NCBI GenBank assembly: GCA_900239685.1
Contig: OENT01000156.1
Location: 20,183 to 84,182 of the forward strand
DNA from: Rotaria macrura
Lineage: Eukaryota; Rotifera; Eurotatoria; Philodinida; Philodinidae
Direction of reading: 5' to 3'
Length of the DNA stretch: 64,000 nt
The translations under genes were made by a program, and so were the position numbers. Positions 50,242 through 61,722 of this stretch are shown one piece after another (the stretch's first letter is position 1; every line of letters starts with the position of its first letter). The notes beneath the pieces were generated by a model. The model had not been told where the DNA came from, made no database searches, and worked only from the letters and a program-made list of their open reading frames with translations.

Positions 50242-53200
50242 GTCTAACTTTTATGTTTGATTAATCGATAGGAATTTCGTAAAATCTTAGTGATTCTATT
50301 CATATGCATTCAATTTATATAAAATGAAAATAATTGGTTCAGTTGGGAAAAAAACTGCGATTCTATCAGAAGAAATGGGTGTACCTTTTTGAAAAAAAAA
50401 CAAACATGATATAATTGCATATCTTTCATCCCGAGACTACTCCTATGTAGAGAAGAAAAGAAAAAAAAATACGCCGAATAGAGGAAACCGATGTATTAGT
50501 CTTTCAATGGTGTCCCGACAGCCATTCACATGCATTGAAAACAAACCGACATCATGAAAAAAAATAATTTTTTTGCTTTCTCTGTTTTATATGACTAATA
50601 GTTTATACTTTTTCTCGATTTTACTGACTTCATCGTTCTATTCCTACTCTAATTTCTTAAACATTCTCAACGGAATCTTGTAGTTCATTTCAAAGATAGT
50701 TACTTTCAATGACATGCTAATAATATCCATGTACGTGATAGAAAAACTAACATCGCTAACTGAATATACATTACCTGCTTCTCTAAAAAACAAACTTCTG
50801 TTCTTGAACGTTGAAAGCATCTATCATACTTAGTATGCACAAAAAAATACATGTGTATCGTTTTTATATTATTGTTTCACTTTTATTCGCATAATTATTC
50901 GTCTACGCGAAATAGAAAAATTTTACACCTTTCCCATACAGTAGTCATTAATATGAATATGATACATTGATTTTTATAGGATACGTTGTGTAAGTTTTCA
51001 TCGATATGTAAATACCGAACAATCATCTGTGTAACTATATTCTTCTTCGTATGAGAATTCTTCAGTTCGAGTAGATGTTTAAATTTGTGCGTAAATGAAT
51101 GACTAACAAGATCGTCATAATTAAAATAAAGACATGCTCAAGATTTTAAAAAAGATCTTGCTCATGATAATGTGACATTGCCTGTGCATATATAATGTCA
51201 TAAACGAACGTCAAATTGCCAATTAAATAAAGTGTAGAGCAAAGTACTTTTCAGGAAATATTATTTTTTCCCAAAAGACAGGTGAACAAGTAATTTTTAG
51301 AAGTCACGTGTTTATTCTAGAAGATTTTTACAATCTGTGTTACGTGAATATAAAATTTAAAAAAGATATCTATCGAGATCTGAATTCACAGTATTATCCT
51401 TTTCATTGTTATATTATTTAGATTTCTGTAAAAAACAGTTTTCATAGAAAGGATACCGACAATATACTCTTTTTCTGAATAATCAATAACAGACTTGTTC
51501 GTTTTTCTAGAAGTTTCTATATGAAATAAGTATTAAAAAATTAATTAGATGCAGCATTAGATGTTAATTATGGCAAGAATCATGCACAAAATTTCAAATA
51601 TGTTCATGTTCAGCATGCAGAAAATACATTGATTGATAAACTTCATAATTTAATAGAACATATTGATGTGATGATGTAGGAATAGGAGACTGTTGAGTCG
51701 ACTATCAATATCAACTATAAAGTTATTCATTTTATCTTTATTAGGTGGCCGAGACCATTTTTTCTAATTAAAATGATATGCATCAATTTAATTTATATAA
51801 GAGAATGATCATTACTCGGATAAAACAGAGAACTGCGTCATTTGTTTGAATTAAATATAATGAAAGTTTATTGCGTTCTTTAGATGATTTATTTTTAAGA
51901 TAAAAAACCAGACTCCCGTTCAAATGTGGAGCAATTCTAAATTAAATTCAAGTTGCATCTTTATTAAACATCATTTTTCAATTTCATACGTTGAATAAAT
52001 TGAATTTTCTCTGAAAACATTTAATGCAATAATGGGCGAGTATAGAAATGTGTTGAAGATAGATATCTACATACAGCTAACCCTTAAGTTGATCTACGAA
52101 ACTCCTGTTTATATGAATTTATTGTTGTTTCTCACAGTTGCACTCGTTTATTTTTGTTACGTCAGATGATGAATTTTTTTCTGCTAGAGACGTTTTACAA
52201 TATTACAACGTACTTGTAGCGAAGTTTCACAGTGAATGTACTTATTTTTTTATTATGAGCCTCGTCGAATAAAAGTACGTTTTATACTCCTAATGGAAGA
52301 TATTTGAAGCCATCAAAACATATCTATTATGATGCCTTTTTTTAAAGATTTTTACTTAATTTCTATGGTTTGTTTTTAAAGTATAAAGTTTAAGGATTTA
52401 GCACGACCCTGTTCGTCTTCGATAAGGTAATGTGCTACTTCTCAAGAACTTTTTACGTGTGATATAATACCATTGCGTCGTTGAAGACGGGTATTATCTG
52501 TCTCTAATTACTGTTAAATAAAATATTTTGTGCAAATCGTTTCTCTTGTTTTTGTATGCCATTACAAATAAGAGTATTAGTCTGCTAAAACTCATGTTTC
52601 TATCAACACAACTGAACAAAGGTATTCATGAGAAAGTAAAGATATCAGTCAAACTGTTGTCAACGTGAGAGCCTCGAATGTGGTCTTACCCTTCCATGAT
52701 GGATTCGTTTGGTTGAATAATTCATGAAATATGTCGACTCCTAGTGTGCTCCACCAGATTCGTCCCTGTTTTAGTTGGAATAATGAGACATTGATAACGT
52801 AGGTTATTAAATGCATATAATCATCGGAAAAATAATTTGATGCATAAATTTTTAAGAAATCATGACACTACATATCAGTAATCATAGAAAAATTTGCAAT
52901 GCGAGTTCGAATTAGTTCTTCTGCATATATCTTTTGAATTGTTGTTGTTTCTTTATTCTTCTTATAGTTTTGTTCATAATTTGTTTACTAGCATATTCAT
53001 TTTCACATCAATGAGTTGAAAGTACGTGAAAGACATAACTGTATTGTCAGATGTAACTGATAAAGTACTCAAACATTTTCTTTGGTGACATGTCCATTCA
53101 TTTGTCTTTCGATGTATTCTTTTGAGTGTGTATTAATATCCATTGTGATTCAAAAGCGGTTTATTACGTCCCGATGTTGTCGAAGCATTAGTATTTTGTA

Positions 53201-54213
53201 TAGAAAGTGCGTATGTTTTTCAATAATTCAAATTATTAATTATCTAGAACACTCGATCCGATATATTCGTCATAATTGCATAAAATATGGAAGTCCTTAT
53301 ATTATTCATTCACTTCAGAGATGGTGTGCACGCACCATATTGTTAAATTCATTCAACAGTAAAGTCGATAATTAGATCAATAACTAACCTCTTTTAGAGA
53401 CAATTTGATAGGAATGAACTTGGAATTGTATTTTGAGTTTTACATTTGATGGAACGGATATGTCGGAAGTGACCACTGTCTACCACTTCTGCACTGAACG
53501 TTTTGATAAACTCATGAACTTATTTCAATTAAAAATGACTTCTTAAATAATAATTTTTAATTAAAAAGAACTATCTTGATAACGGTATCATGAGTTGATC
53601 AATTTAATGAAAAAATACTTTGATTTTAGATAAAGTTATTGAAAGTATTCTAAAGGATAAAATGACTGAAGTTCGTTTGAGAATTCATCTAGATCTTTTT
53701 ATAGAGCACTTCCGGGGTGTATCATATCTTACATAAGAAGTTGTATGTAATCGCGTATTAAAGCTACCGAATGTCATATGTCAAATAAGAAATATGAAAG
53801 TAACTGTATGTGAGAATACTGGCTCTTGTGATTTATTATATATGTAAATTAATCTTGATGAAACTTTGTTCTTAATACGCATTCACAGAGTAAAGTTGTA
53901 TTTGATCGTTAATCAAGTATATCTACTGAGTTTTACGATCATTTTCTTGATACCAAAGTAAAAACTGAATATTCATCGTTGCTTGTGTATTGTATCATCG
54001 TCGTAAAGCAATAAGTATTCCTCGATACTTCTTGTTTATCATTACAAATACAGTCAGCCATGCCAGTCTCTCATTTACTATTTGTCAGCCATCTATGTGC
54101 TTATAACACTTATCTATGCTTCAAATCAAACCATGAGACAATCGAATTCTTTTACAACTGAACACTATCAGTCCCGTTGAATTCATGATTAAGCTGGTGA
54201 AAGAAGGCATTGT
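50242..54213. other. Gene-poor region upstream of receptor C
   Basis: About 4 kb, AT-rich. A plus-strand stretch at roughly 51545-51676 reads LDAALDVNYGKNHAQNFKYV and continues to a stop after DVMM, with coding-like composition, but has no recognisable family or splice partner. The frame at 53082-53375 looks like chance. No RNA gene was recognised. The promoter of receptor C should lie near the left edge. Confidence 0.4.
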
Positions 54214-54741
54214 CAGGGGCGGCGCCATAGGGACGGGGAGGTCACTTCCCGCTGCTCAGTTGACCTGGACTTTCTGCGATTTAGAAAATTTTGATGGATC
54301 ATTTTTAAGTTGGGCGAATTTATTTTACAAAGAAGTTCACTCCGATTTTTGAGAAATCCCCTAGATAATATTCTCCGGCTTCAGAGAACTAATATATTTA
54401 ATTTTCTTGAATGTCGGAGAAAGCCAAGCGCGAAACGGCCGATTTTTTTATTTAATATAAAAATAATCAAAAACTTGATGACTCGATTAAAATGATCAAA
54501 TTTTGTATCCTTGTTGTTCAAAATATCAATCTAGGGTGAGACAGCTTAAATCCAATTTTCTTGATTTCTGTGATTTTTTTCGATTAAAATCAATTGATTT
54601 CAGTCAAAAAAATCAGAAATGAGCTGTTTTTCCCTTACAGAAAGCTATCTAATAGTTTCCTCTACATTCTGATGCTTTTCTCCCATTTTAGGATTGACCC
54701 CCCCCCTGCTCTAACCCTTTCGCGCCGCCTTTGAGCATTAC
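54206..54741. mobile_element. Decayed hAT-type element
   Basis: The body is 54214-54733. The left end CAGGGGCGGCGCCATAGGG pairs with the right end, reverse-complemented, CAAAGGCGGCGCGAAAGGG. The flanking octamers GGCATTGT and AGCATTAC share five of eight positions, which would fit an eroded 8-bp duplication. The interior (about 480 bp) is AT-richer and has no transposase frame. The CAGGGGCG start resembles the intact element at 321-545, so they may be distant relatives. Confidence 0.6.
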
Positions 54742-55196
54742 GGATTCTAAACTACGACTTGATTAGAATAGCCAATCTAGTTTTAAATGTGCCTTAGACA
54801 CAAAACAAAGTCTATATAGAATTTGTGACAAATACTAATCGAATAAATATTGTTTCTCTAATTCTACCAAACTATACTCATGATATTTGTTTGTAGATAA
54901 CAAGAATAAAAAGAAATCGATGTTTATAATATAATCATTTACCTTTTCTTGTCATAGACGTTAGTTTTACGATCATAAAACTATAGAAAGATTCATCTTC
55001 TTCACAAATTTCTAAGTAAATTAAAAAGGTATACAATAAATAAATCAAATCAGAAGAAAATTTATACCTATATTCATGGATAGAGCTTGATGATATACAA
55101 TTGTTGAGTGTGTCAAGTATTCATCATCTGTGCCCATGAATACTGATATCGAACAACTTAAAACATAAGGAACAGCATCAAAAACTATTATATACC

Positions 55197-56090
55197 TAGG
55201 TCATTGAATCCGATACCAAATCCTATCAGATCTCGTGGGATCCTACCATGCGACACAAATCCGAAGGGATTCTGGGTTGAGAAATCAACATCAAATCCGA
55301 GTATCGAGTTCTTACGAATTCCACATTATATCTAATCGTGGGTTCCGATTCGTTTTCAATAGGATCCTACAAGCGTCTTGAAATGCGTTATGTATAATGT
55401 CACAGGATATTTATTTCGACAACTTGATCCGATCAGATTTTAAGGTGAATTTCTATAAAACCGACGGAATCCTGGTTGCGGAGTGACACTCTGCTCCTTA
55501 GGATTGGAATCATATCGGTCCGATTTTCGGAATCTGACAACACCCGTTATAGGGTTCTATGGCAGACCTCTAATGATGCCATCAGGCACTAATTGGCATC
55601 CAAATAATAGATTACTTTTTTCCGGTCAGATCCGTCACTCATTCCTCAACCAGGATTCCAATAGGATTTCGTCGGCTGATCGGACCGATCAGATCCAGCA
55701 TCAGATTCAATCACCAGGGTATATATTCTTGTATTGTAAATCATTCAAGCCACATAAGCATGAAACTCAGAAGTTGTTTGAAAACTTGTTGACATACTGC
55801 ACGTTCATCCGGCAGTTTCTAAGAAGTTGTACATTCTGGTGACCCATGTCATTCACGCTCGGTATGATCCTATCAAATTCACGAAATACGGTTTGGCTCC
55901 TGACACTAGTTGCCAGAAGCCTTGCTCTCTGATTCTGACTCTCACAAATCAACAGATTCCGATATCGGGAATCCGAAAATTTTCCTATGTGATCTTAATT
56001 AAACCTGATAATATCCTATCGGATTTCGATAGGATCTGGTCGGGCCCTATTATGAGAATGAATCTCCCGGATATGCTCCATTGAAGAGTA
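55197..56090. repeat. Dispersed repeat, copy 1, rich in ATCGGATT/AGGATCC motifs
   Basis: A tract in which ATCCTATC, TCCGAT, GGATTC and similar words recur on both strands, unlike the surrounding DNA. Its left edge reads CCTAGGTCATTGAATCCGAT. A segment at about 55450-55640 matches 57965-58165 in order and orientation: AAACCGACGG/CAAT, CGGAATCTGAC, CACTAATTGGCA / TACTAATTAGCA and GTCAGATCC. The frames within it (55483-55842, 55827-56084) are by-products of the low stop-codon content. Confidence 0.6.
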
Positions 56091-57284
56091 TCTGAAATTC
56101 TAATGCATGAAGTTTTATACAAAACTTCAACATAGATTAGGTCAGAGGAATAGAAATTTATAGTAAGTTTATCATATATAGTCTGATTATATATCTACAG
56201 TTATCATAAAATGTTTTTTTATTCCTTCTCAACTTTTCAGACTATTATAGTGTCGAAGGAATATACAACTACTCGTATAGTATTGGGTGAAACTTAAATT
56301 ACTTAACAGATGGATATAGATGAAATTGCCGAACAAATTGTTATCATTGCAAACAGCATGATCCTTTGTCTAAGCAACGATTCCGAAGAACTAAATTTAT
56401 CTTCAGTTGAATAATTTATTTTTGAACATTGAAATTATGCATATCATTCGAACTTATTCGAAATCTGATAGGCATCGTAGATAAATAATTTCAAGCACCA
56501 TTCGGTTTTTCTTATGAAAGAAAAATTCATTCATTTTCTTGACTGATGTGATTACTACCAGGAGCTATTTAAAAATCTATTTCAATTACATAATGAACCA
56601 GAGTTGTCTTCATAAATTATTAATTTTTTTGTATTGTTTCTTTTACGATCATGACGAAGCTAGAATGAGCTACGATTTTGGATTTATAGGTTTCTCACCT
56701 TTCTCTTCTTTCACTTCCAATCATAAAATATAGGCGTCGAAATTTATGAGAGTATGGTCATGTTCGAGCTTATCATTGGGTGTCTCTTAAAAATGGATCT
56801 ATCAAAAGTAATTTGATTATTAAATTAAAAAAAGAATATTTAGCTATCACATATTGTCATCTATCGTGCGTTTATTAAATGGCATTGTTTATATACGGGT
56901 AGATATTGTCTGTTCGCAGTCTTATTATCTGTCATAAAGGTAATTTTAGAGCCGTTCTTGATCATACTTGCAGGATTAAATGGCTGGATGACATTCAATT
57001 TTCACTCGACTGCGATATATGGTGCGGGATGAATATTTCTTACTGACAAATTAATAGTCACTAGAAACAAATAATAATGTCCACACAATCGAATGTAGGA
57101 GCTTTCTCTCGAAAAAGTATTTCTATTTTATACTGTTAGTAGGTTTTGTTTTTCTATGAATATTTGTTTAAAAATATTAGCTTCTGACCACCCAACGCTA
57201 ATTTTATTTACCGATCGATAAAAAAATCTGACAAAAATAAAAGTATTTGAAAAAAACAAATCTAACACAAAGATAATAAAGGCA

Positions 57285-57535
57285 CCCAGGTCCATCAAAA
57301 CGGATATCCGTTACGGACCGTTGAGTGGACGCAGTTATACGGACCGTAACATCATTAAAATAGGCCCGTATACGGCCGTATTTTCACAGTATACGATCCT
57401 TTATTACTGTGCCCAGAGATAGTACCGTATACGGAGCCGTACACTGTGAAAATACGGCCGTATACGGGCCTATTTTAATGATGTTAAGGTCCGTATAACT
57501 GCGTCCACTCAACGGTCCGTATCGTTCGACCTACT
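57285..57535. mobile_element. Near-perfect 78-bp hairpin element
   Basis: The left arm 57313-57390 and right arm 57443-57520 are reverse complements with a single mismatch over 78 bp. Both carry ACGGACCGTTGAGTGGACGC at the outer end and ATACGGCCGTATTTTCACAG-type sequence at the inner end. The 52-bp loop itself contains GTACCGTATACGG and CCGTAC palindromic words. The left flank reads ACCCAGGTCCATC and the right flank, reverse-complemented, reads TAGGTCGAACG, so the true ends may lie a little outside the arms. The near-identity of the arms suggests a recent origin or homogenisation. No coding potential. Confidence 0.85.
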
Positions 57536-57585
57536 ATAGTAATGTGTTAAATTAAAAAAACGAAATGTTAATGTAATAGAAGTCT

Positions 57586-57895
57586 TTATTGTTCATTGAA
57601 TCCATAATAGCGTACAAGAAAATAATTTCTGTATAAAGCTTCTAAGCAAATTTTTTCATTCATAATAAAGACATTGACCATATCAATTGATACTAGGTAT
57701 TCATTGAATGATGCATTAATACGTGAATTAAGTCTCAAAAAGTTTTTAATTGACTCATGTTCTATTTCATTACGATCAAATTTGACACGTATTAAGAGAT
57801 CCAATAAAGTACCATAATTAATTCTTAGAGTATCAGCACGATTTTTAATAATTAATTCAAACTGATTGAATTTATTATTGTGAACTTGTGCTTCC
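57586..57895 (-). pseudogene. Exon-like fragment, unknown protein (3' part)
   Basis: An open stretch of about 100 codons. It reads roughly from EAQVHNNKFNQFELIIKNRA through DLLIRVKFDRNEIEHE to VRYYGFNEQ and a TAA stop at its left end. The composition is clearly protein-like. No family is recognised. The upstream edge runs into a dispersed repeat at about 57895, so the exon may be truncated. It may be the last exon of the gene whose earlier pieces lie at 58629-59122. Confidence 0.45.
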
Positions 57896-58200
57896 CGTTA
57901 GATTGAGTCTGATGATCAGATTCGATCGAATTTCTATCAGAATCTGATAGGATTGTATAGAACTTTTATCAAACCGACGCAATTCTATCAGATTCAGGAA
58001 AATGGAATCACTCTCGGAACCTTAGTGGTGGATTCCTATCGGATTCTACTGTAGGGTTTTGTCGGAATCTGACGTATGCTGTTAACCCATTTTTAGGAAT
58101 GTCCCCCAGGTACTAATTAGCACCTGATTAATAAAATAGGTTTCTTCCGTCAGATCCAATATAGGACTTATCCACTTAGGTTGTGAATTATCAAGATTAA
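57895..58200. repeat. Dispersed repeat, copy 2
   Basis: A diverged, shorter relative of the repeat at 55197-56090, in the same orientation. Shared landmarks in order are AAACCGACG, CGGAATCTGAC, ACTAATT with a following GCA, and GTCAGATCC. It abuts the exon-like fragment at 57586-57895. Confidence 0.55.
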
Positions 58201-58407
58201 AATCTGATATCTCCTATGAAATGCTTTAGCCTTCAAAATGCAACAAACAAGCATTAATGATTGTTCTCGAGTAGTAATTATCAGGAATGCGTTAATTTAT
58301 CATTGAACTTCTAATGTCCTTCACGATTGACGTCAAGATTTCTGCCTTTTTAAGTTGCTTTTTCTATGCAGCTTAATCATTTTCTAAAACTTGCACTCGA
58401 TCGTTCT

Positions 58408-58625
58408 ACCCAGGTAAAGAAAACGGCCCGTAAATGGTCTGAAACGGCGTAAAAACTATGTAAAAAGTTAAAAATCGGAGCCGTTTTCCTCAGCTCATAA
58501 AACAAAGGGAATAGTGTTAAAAGCGATAGCAGTTTTCTAGAAAAAACGCGGTCCGTAAATTGACCTGACGGATTACTGCGAAATAGGGTGAGAATTAATG
58601 TTATTTTCTAGCCGTTTCCGACGGT
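58408..58625. mobile_element. Degenerate hairpin-family element
   Basis: It begins ACCCAGGTAAAGAAAACGGC, close to the left end of the element at 48355 (ACCCAGGTCAAAGAAAACGA). It contains several ACGG/CCGT words, including CCCGTAAATGG and CGGTCCGTAAAT. The arms no longer pair well, so it is probably an old or rearranged member. Boundaries are approximate. Confidence 0.5.
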
Positions 58626-58628
58626 CTT

Positions 58629-59122
58629 TCAGATGACTGGAATGATTCTTGCTGATAATAGTGCAATTGTACTAACCAATTTTTGATTATCACGCATTAA
58701 ATCTAAACAAATATATTTTATTTGATTCATCGAAGGATCCAATTGTATCCCCTGCTCCTCACTGATTTGATAATGTCGATTTAAGAAAAATATAACTTCA
58801 TCTAATAATTCAAAGACACGTTGACCAATACCCAATAATTCTTGATTGATTGTTTGACTAAATCAATCCTATGGAATTGCTTTTATTGGATCTGTAATTT
58901 CAGCAAATTCTTGACTTTGTTTGGAAATGTACAAAGGTTCCGTGTCGTAAATACCAGATCATTTTTAGCGGTAAACCACGGTATTCGTCAAAACCCGCCC
59001 TTTTACTACAGTAAATTGCAGTGATGAGAGCCAGTAGCCGCACAAGTAAACTGCGGTTTTTTTTCAGTTTTCAATACATTGGACATAATAGCAAGAATAG
59101 TCTGTTTAAGTTGATGTGCCAT
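58629..59122 (-). pseudogene. Broken gene fragment, unknown protein (5' part)
   Basis: Reading leftward, a possible start at 59122 gives MAHQLKQTILAIMSNVLKTE. About 120 bp of non-coding, insertion-like DNA follows (58930-59050). The frame then resumes as KQSQEFAEITDPIKAIP, meets an in-frame TAG and TGA within 9 bases (58863-58871), and continues SQTINQELLGIGQRVFELLD... to about IIPV near 58640. The resumption of coding-like sequence on both sides of the stops, in the same frame, suggests a pseudogene. A small intron is unlikely, because no GT donor lies just before the stops. No family is recognised; the sequence predicts amphipathic helices. Confidence 0.45.
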
Positions 59123-59439
59123 TTCAACAAAATACAAAGAATCTTAAAGATGGAAATATGGATTGACTGCTATATAATAGCATAATGCAAATGAGCGTGT
59201 CTCCTCATTTGCGATCATAGAATTGTAATTTTAATTTGATTTAATGTAAATTAGTTTTTTCAAATTAAATGGATTTGAAAAGAATGAAACATTTAATCTT
59301 TTCCTGTTTAAATTTAACTGAATTTGAGTAATTTAATTGTTTTGACATGAATAAGTTAAAAATAACTATCATGAATTTCAAATTTTCTACGGCGAAATTC
59401 AAAATATTACTTGTTAAATTTTACTTTTAAATTAACTAT

Positions 59440-59810
59440 GACCCAAGTCCGAGACGTACGGCGGGAACCGGCCGGATCCCGTGCTATTCCGACGAATTCC
59501 GGAAGCGGGTTTCCGAAATCGGTTCCAGCTTCTGGATCCGGCTTACTTCCCGGAAATTCCGGGCACCGGAGCGTATCCACGGATACGGTTCCCGTTTCCT
59601 ATCCGGGATCCGTCGTTGGAAAACACCGTTTCCAAGCCCGGACCACATACGGTCCAGATCCGACCGTTTCCTGGCCGGATACCGATAACGGAAAAAGCAA
59701 TTTTCCCATCCGGAGAGAACACGGCTCAGATCTGACCGTTTCCGCTAAGCTCTCGAAAACTCATCTGGCCGTTTCCCAAACAGCGCTAAATACTCCCAAG
59801 TACTAAGGAA
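59440..59810. repeat. GC-rich CCGGAA/TTCCGG island 1
   Basis: About 370 bp, far GC-richer than the rest of the window, packed with TTCC, CCGG and GGATCC words. Two overlapping plus-strand frames (59411-59806 and 59481-59735) stay open because TAA/TAG/TGA are rare here. Their Pro/Gly/Ser/Arg-rich products look like chance. The left edge is ACCCAAGTCCGAG, loosely resembling the ACCCAGGTC ends of the hairpin elements. Confidence 0.6.
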
Positions 59811-60409
59811 AGTCTCCGAATTTTGAATCCAGCTTTGACTTCTTTTTTAAACAAGCCTAAAACAACATCAGAACATACCCTGGGAACAAATAAAATTCTA
59901 TTAAAACAGTATACATTTCCCTCCAAACTCGCTTTTGTCACAAAAACGGGAATTTTCAGTCCAAAGACCTAAAAATCCGATATTCAGACTTTGCAAACCG
60001 AAAACGATATGTGTGAGAACACCACACATGTTAAACACTAGCGTTTTGAGACTTTCCTGAGTCTTCAATCAAGGTAAGTGACGCTACTAAAGTCTCTTAA
60101 GGACCTTTTATTTCAAATATTTATCAAAAAATTTCGAATACAAATTACTGCACTGAAACCGATAACACATTAAGTAACACATCTGAATTTTTCAAGCGAC
60201 ACCATCAAAATACGCTAAACTATTCAGGTCAAGGACATCGTCCTTAAATTAAAGGAATTAGAAAAACAAATCCCAAAAAAGACCTTCAAAGGTCTTTTTT
60301 TTGTAAAATGATGATTTGGATATCAAGGAATGATATAAATGAGAGTTTAATTTGCGATGTAATTGTTTTTCAAGCGGAGACCTGATTTCCAAAGCAGAAA
60401 TAATTTTAT

Positions 60410-60722
60410 CGGAGTACGGTGGTTTCCGAGTCTTTTCCGATGCTTCTTTACCGGATTATTGTATTTTCCGGTTGGATCCTGGCGGAACTTGCCATAGTTC
60501 CGGTAGGCTCCTGGCTGACCCGAGGTATTTCCTTGAAATTTCCGGTTTCCGGAATTCTCCGGAATATCCAGGTTCGGGGTACGGATAATTCCGGCCGGAA
60601 TACTGCTTCCATGTTCCGGTGGTTTTTCCGGTCGGAAATACACCGGAACTGGCAGGAAGTAGCCGGAAAATATCCCGTTTCCTGCGGGTTCCGGTCTCCG
60701 GAACGAACGACCTGGGAACATA
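60410..60722. repeat. GC-rich CCGGAA/TTCCGG island 2
   Basis: A second island of the same character, about 600 bp from the first, with roughly a dozen or more TTCCGG or CCGGAA words, some overlapping (for example TTTCCGGTTTCCGGAATTC). Its right edge, reverse-complemented, reads TTCCCAGGTCGTTCG. Frames on both strands here are again open by composition. The two islands may be the ends, or two relatives, of one repeat family. Confidence 0.6.
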
Positions 60723-60834
60723 TGAGACTGTTTGTTGATTACCTCTTCCGATAGAACTACGCTGAATATCATCATTTGATTGCAGTTCAACTGAAATGGT
60801 CTCGCTGTAAACCTTGCTCTTCATACTAAATGTA

Positions 60835-60988
60835 CTTAGGGCTGACCAAAAGTAGTGAAATCGATACTTTAAGACCACATAATAACCTTCAGAAGCTCTC
60901 TTTCTATACAGTCTGATAGAGAAGAAAATGCTCTATTTCCCTATGCTATTTGACCCTAGTTCAACAAATATCATAATAATAAAATTTC
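60835..60988. repeat. Inverted duplication, left arm
   Basis: About 155 bp that is the reverse complement of 61568-61722 with a modest number of mismatches. Landmarks include GGGCTGACCAAAAGTAGTGA and GAAGAAAATGCTCTATTTC. When read leftward it stays open and encodes SEGYYVVLKYRFHYFWSAL. Confidence 0.85.
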
Positions 60989-61004
60989 AAAAGAAATGTG
61001 TTTT

Positions 61005-61277
61005 TTAAAAGTATATCACGGTTACGGTGTGTGTTGTCAATAACTCTTCAAGGAAACATGATAGAGAGCTGTAGTTTTCACCGTTGGAAAGTGGAGACGA
61101 AGATGCATCGAATTGCATATCAAATATTTTCTCAGACGTTATCTGAAACAACGTGAATCGATCTTTTAAGTATTGAAAACAGTCGTGTTCTATTTTTTCA
61201 CAGAGATTGCTAGAGAAATCACTTGGCGCTTCAAAAAGAACGTCTATAATTTCAGAATGATATTTCAAAATATCCAA
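61005..61277 (-). pseudogene. Exon-like fragment between inverted arms, unknown protein
   Basis: An open stretch of about 90 codons including DILKYHSEIIDVLFEAP and IEHDCFQYLKDRFTLFQ. Composition is protein-like and mostly hydrophilic. It lies wholly between the two arms of the inverted duplication. Just upstream, TTTTTCAG^GTGAACATTGAAGCC looks like a splice acceptor, but the frame after it does not join this stretch, so the exon is either misplaced or broken. Another exon-like piece on the same strand lies at about 62195-62275 (reads ENFFHQYIFMQKLNRLEFFV then a GTAAGC donor). Family unknown. Confidence 0.35.
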
Positions 61278-61567
61278 ATTTTCTGTACCGTTTTAGAGCT
61301 TACATCAATGGCTTCAATGTTCACCTGAAAAATGGAAATTCATTGTAAATATCTCGCGTGTAGGATTGTTTTCAAAGAGGTTGATTAAAAACTTTTAAAA
61401 AGTCATGTCGAAAAATCTACAATATACGCTTTGATGTATCTTCCTTTTCTCTTTCTAACCGCGAAAACCGCAGCTTTGTATCCTGTTTCTATGAAACGCT
61501 ATTGAAAAAATATTCACTGAATGGGCCTTGATATAACCGTCAGGCATAAAAAAAGTTAAGTATTTTA

Positions 61568-61722
61568 GAAATTTCATTATTATGATATTAGCTGAACTAG
61601 AGTCAAATAGCATAGAGAAACAGAGCATTTTCTTCTCTATCAGACTGTATAGAAAGAAAGATTCCGAAGGTTATTATGTGGTCTTAAAGTATCAATTTCA
61701 CTACTTTTGGTCAGCCCTAAAT
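61568..61722. repeat. Inverted duplication, right arm
   Basis: Reverse-complement partner of 60835-60988. Read rightward, it encodes SEGYYVVLKYQFHYFWSAL, differing from the left arm at few residues. The two arms enclose about 580 bp. Confidence 0.85.

Noticed and set aside
59411-59806. Plus-strand frames in the GC-rich island
   Set aside because: Open by base composition; overlapping frames are equally open and products look random.
60347-60878. Several overlapping frames on both strands in the second island
   Set aside because: Same composition effect. Only the short part inside the inverted duplication recurs as peptide.
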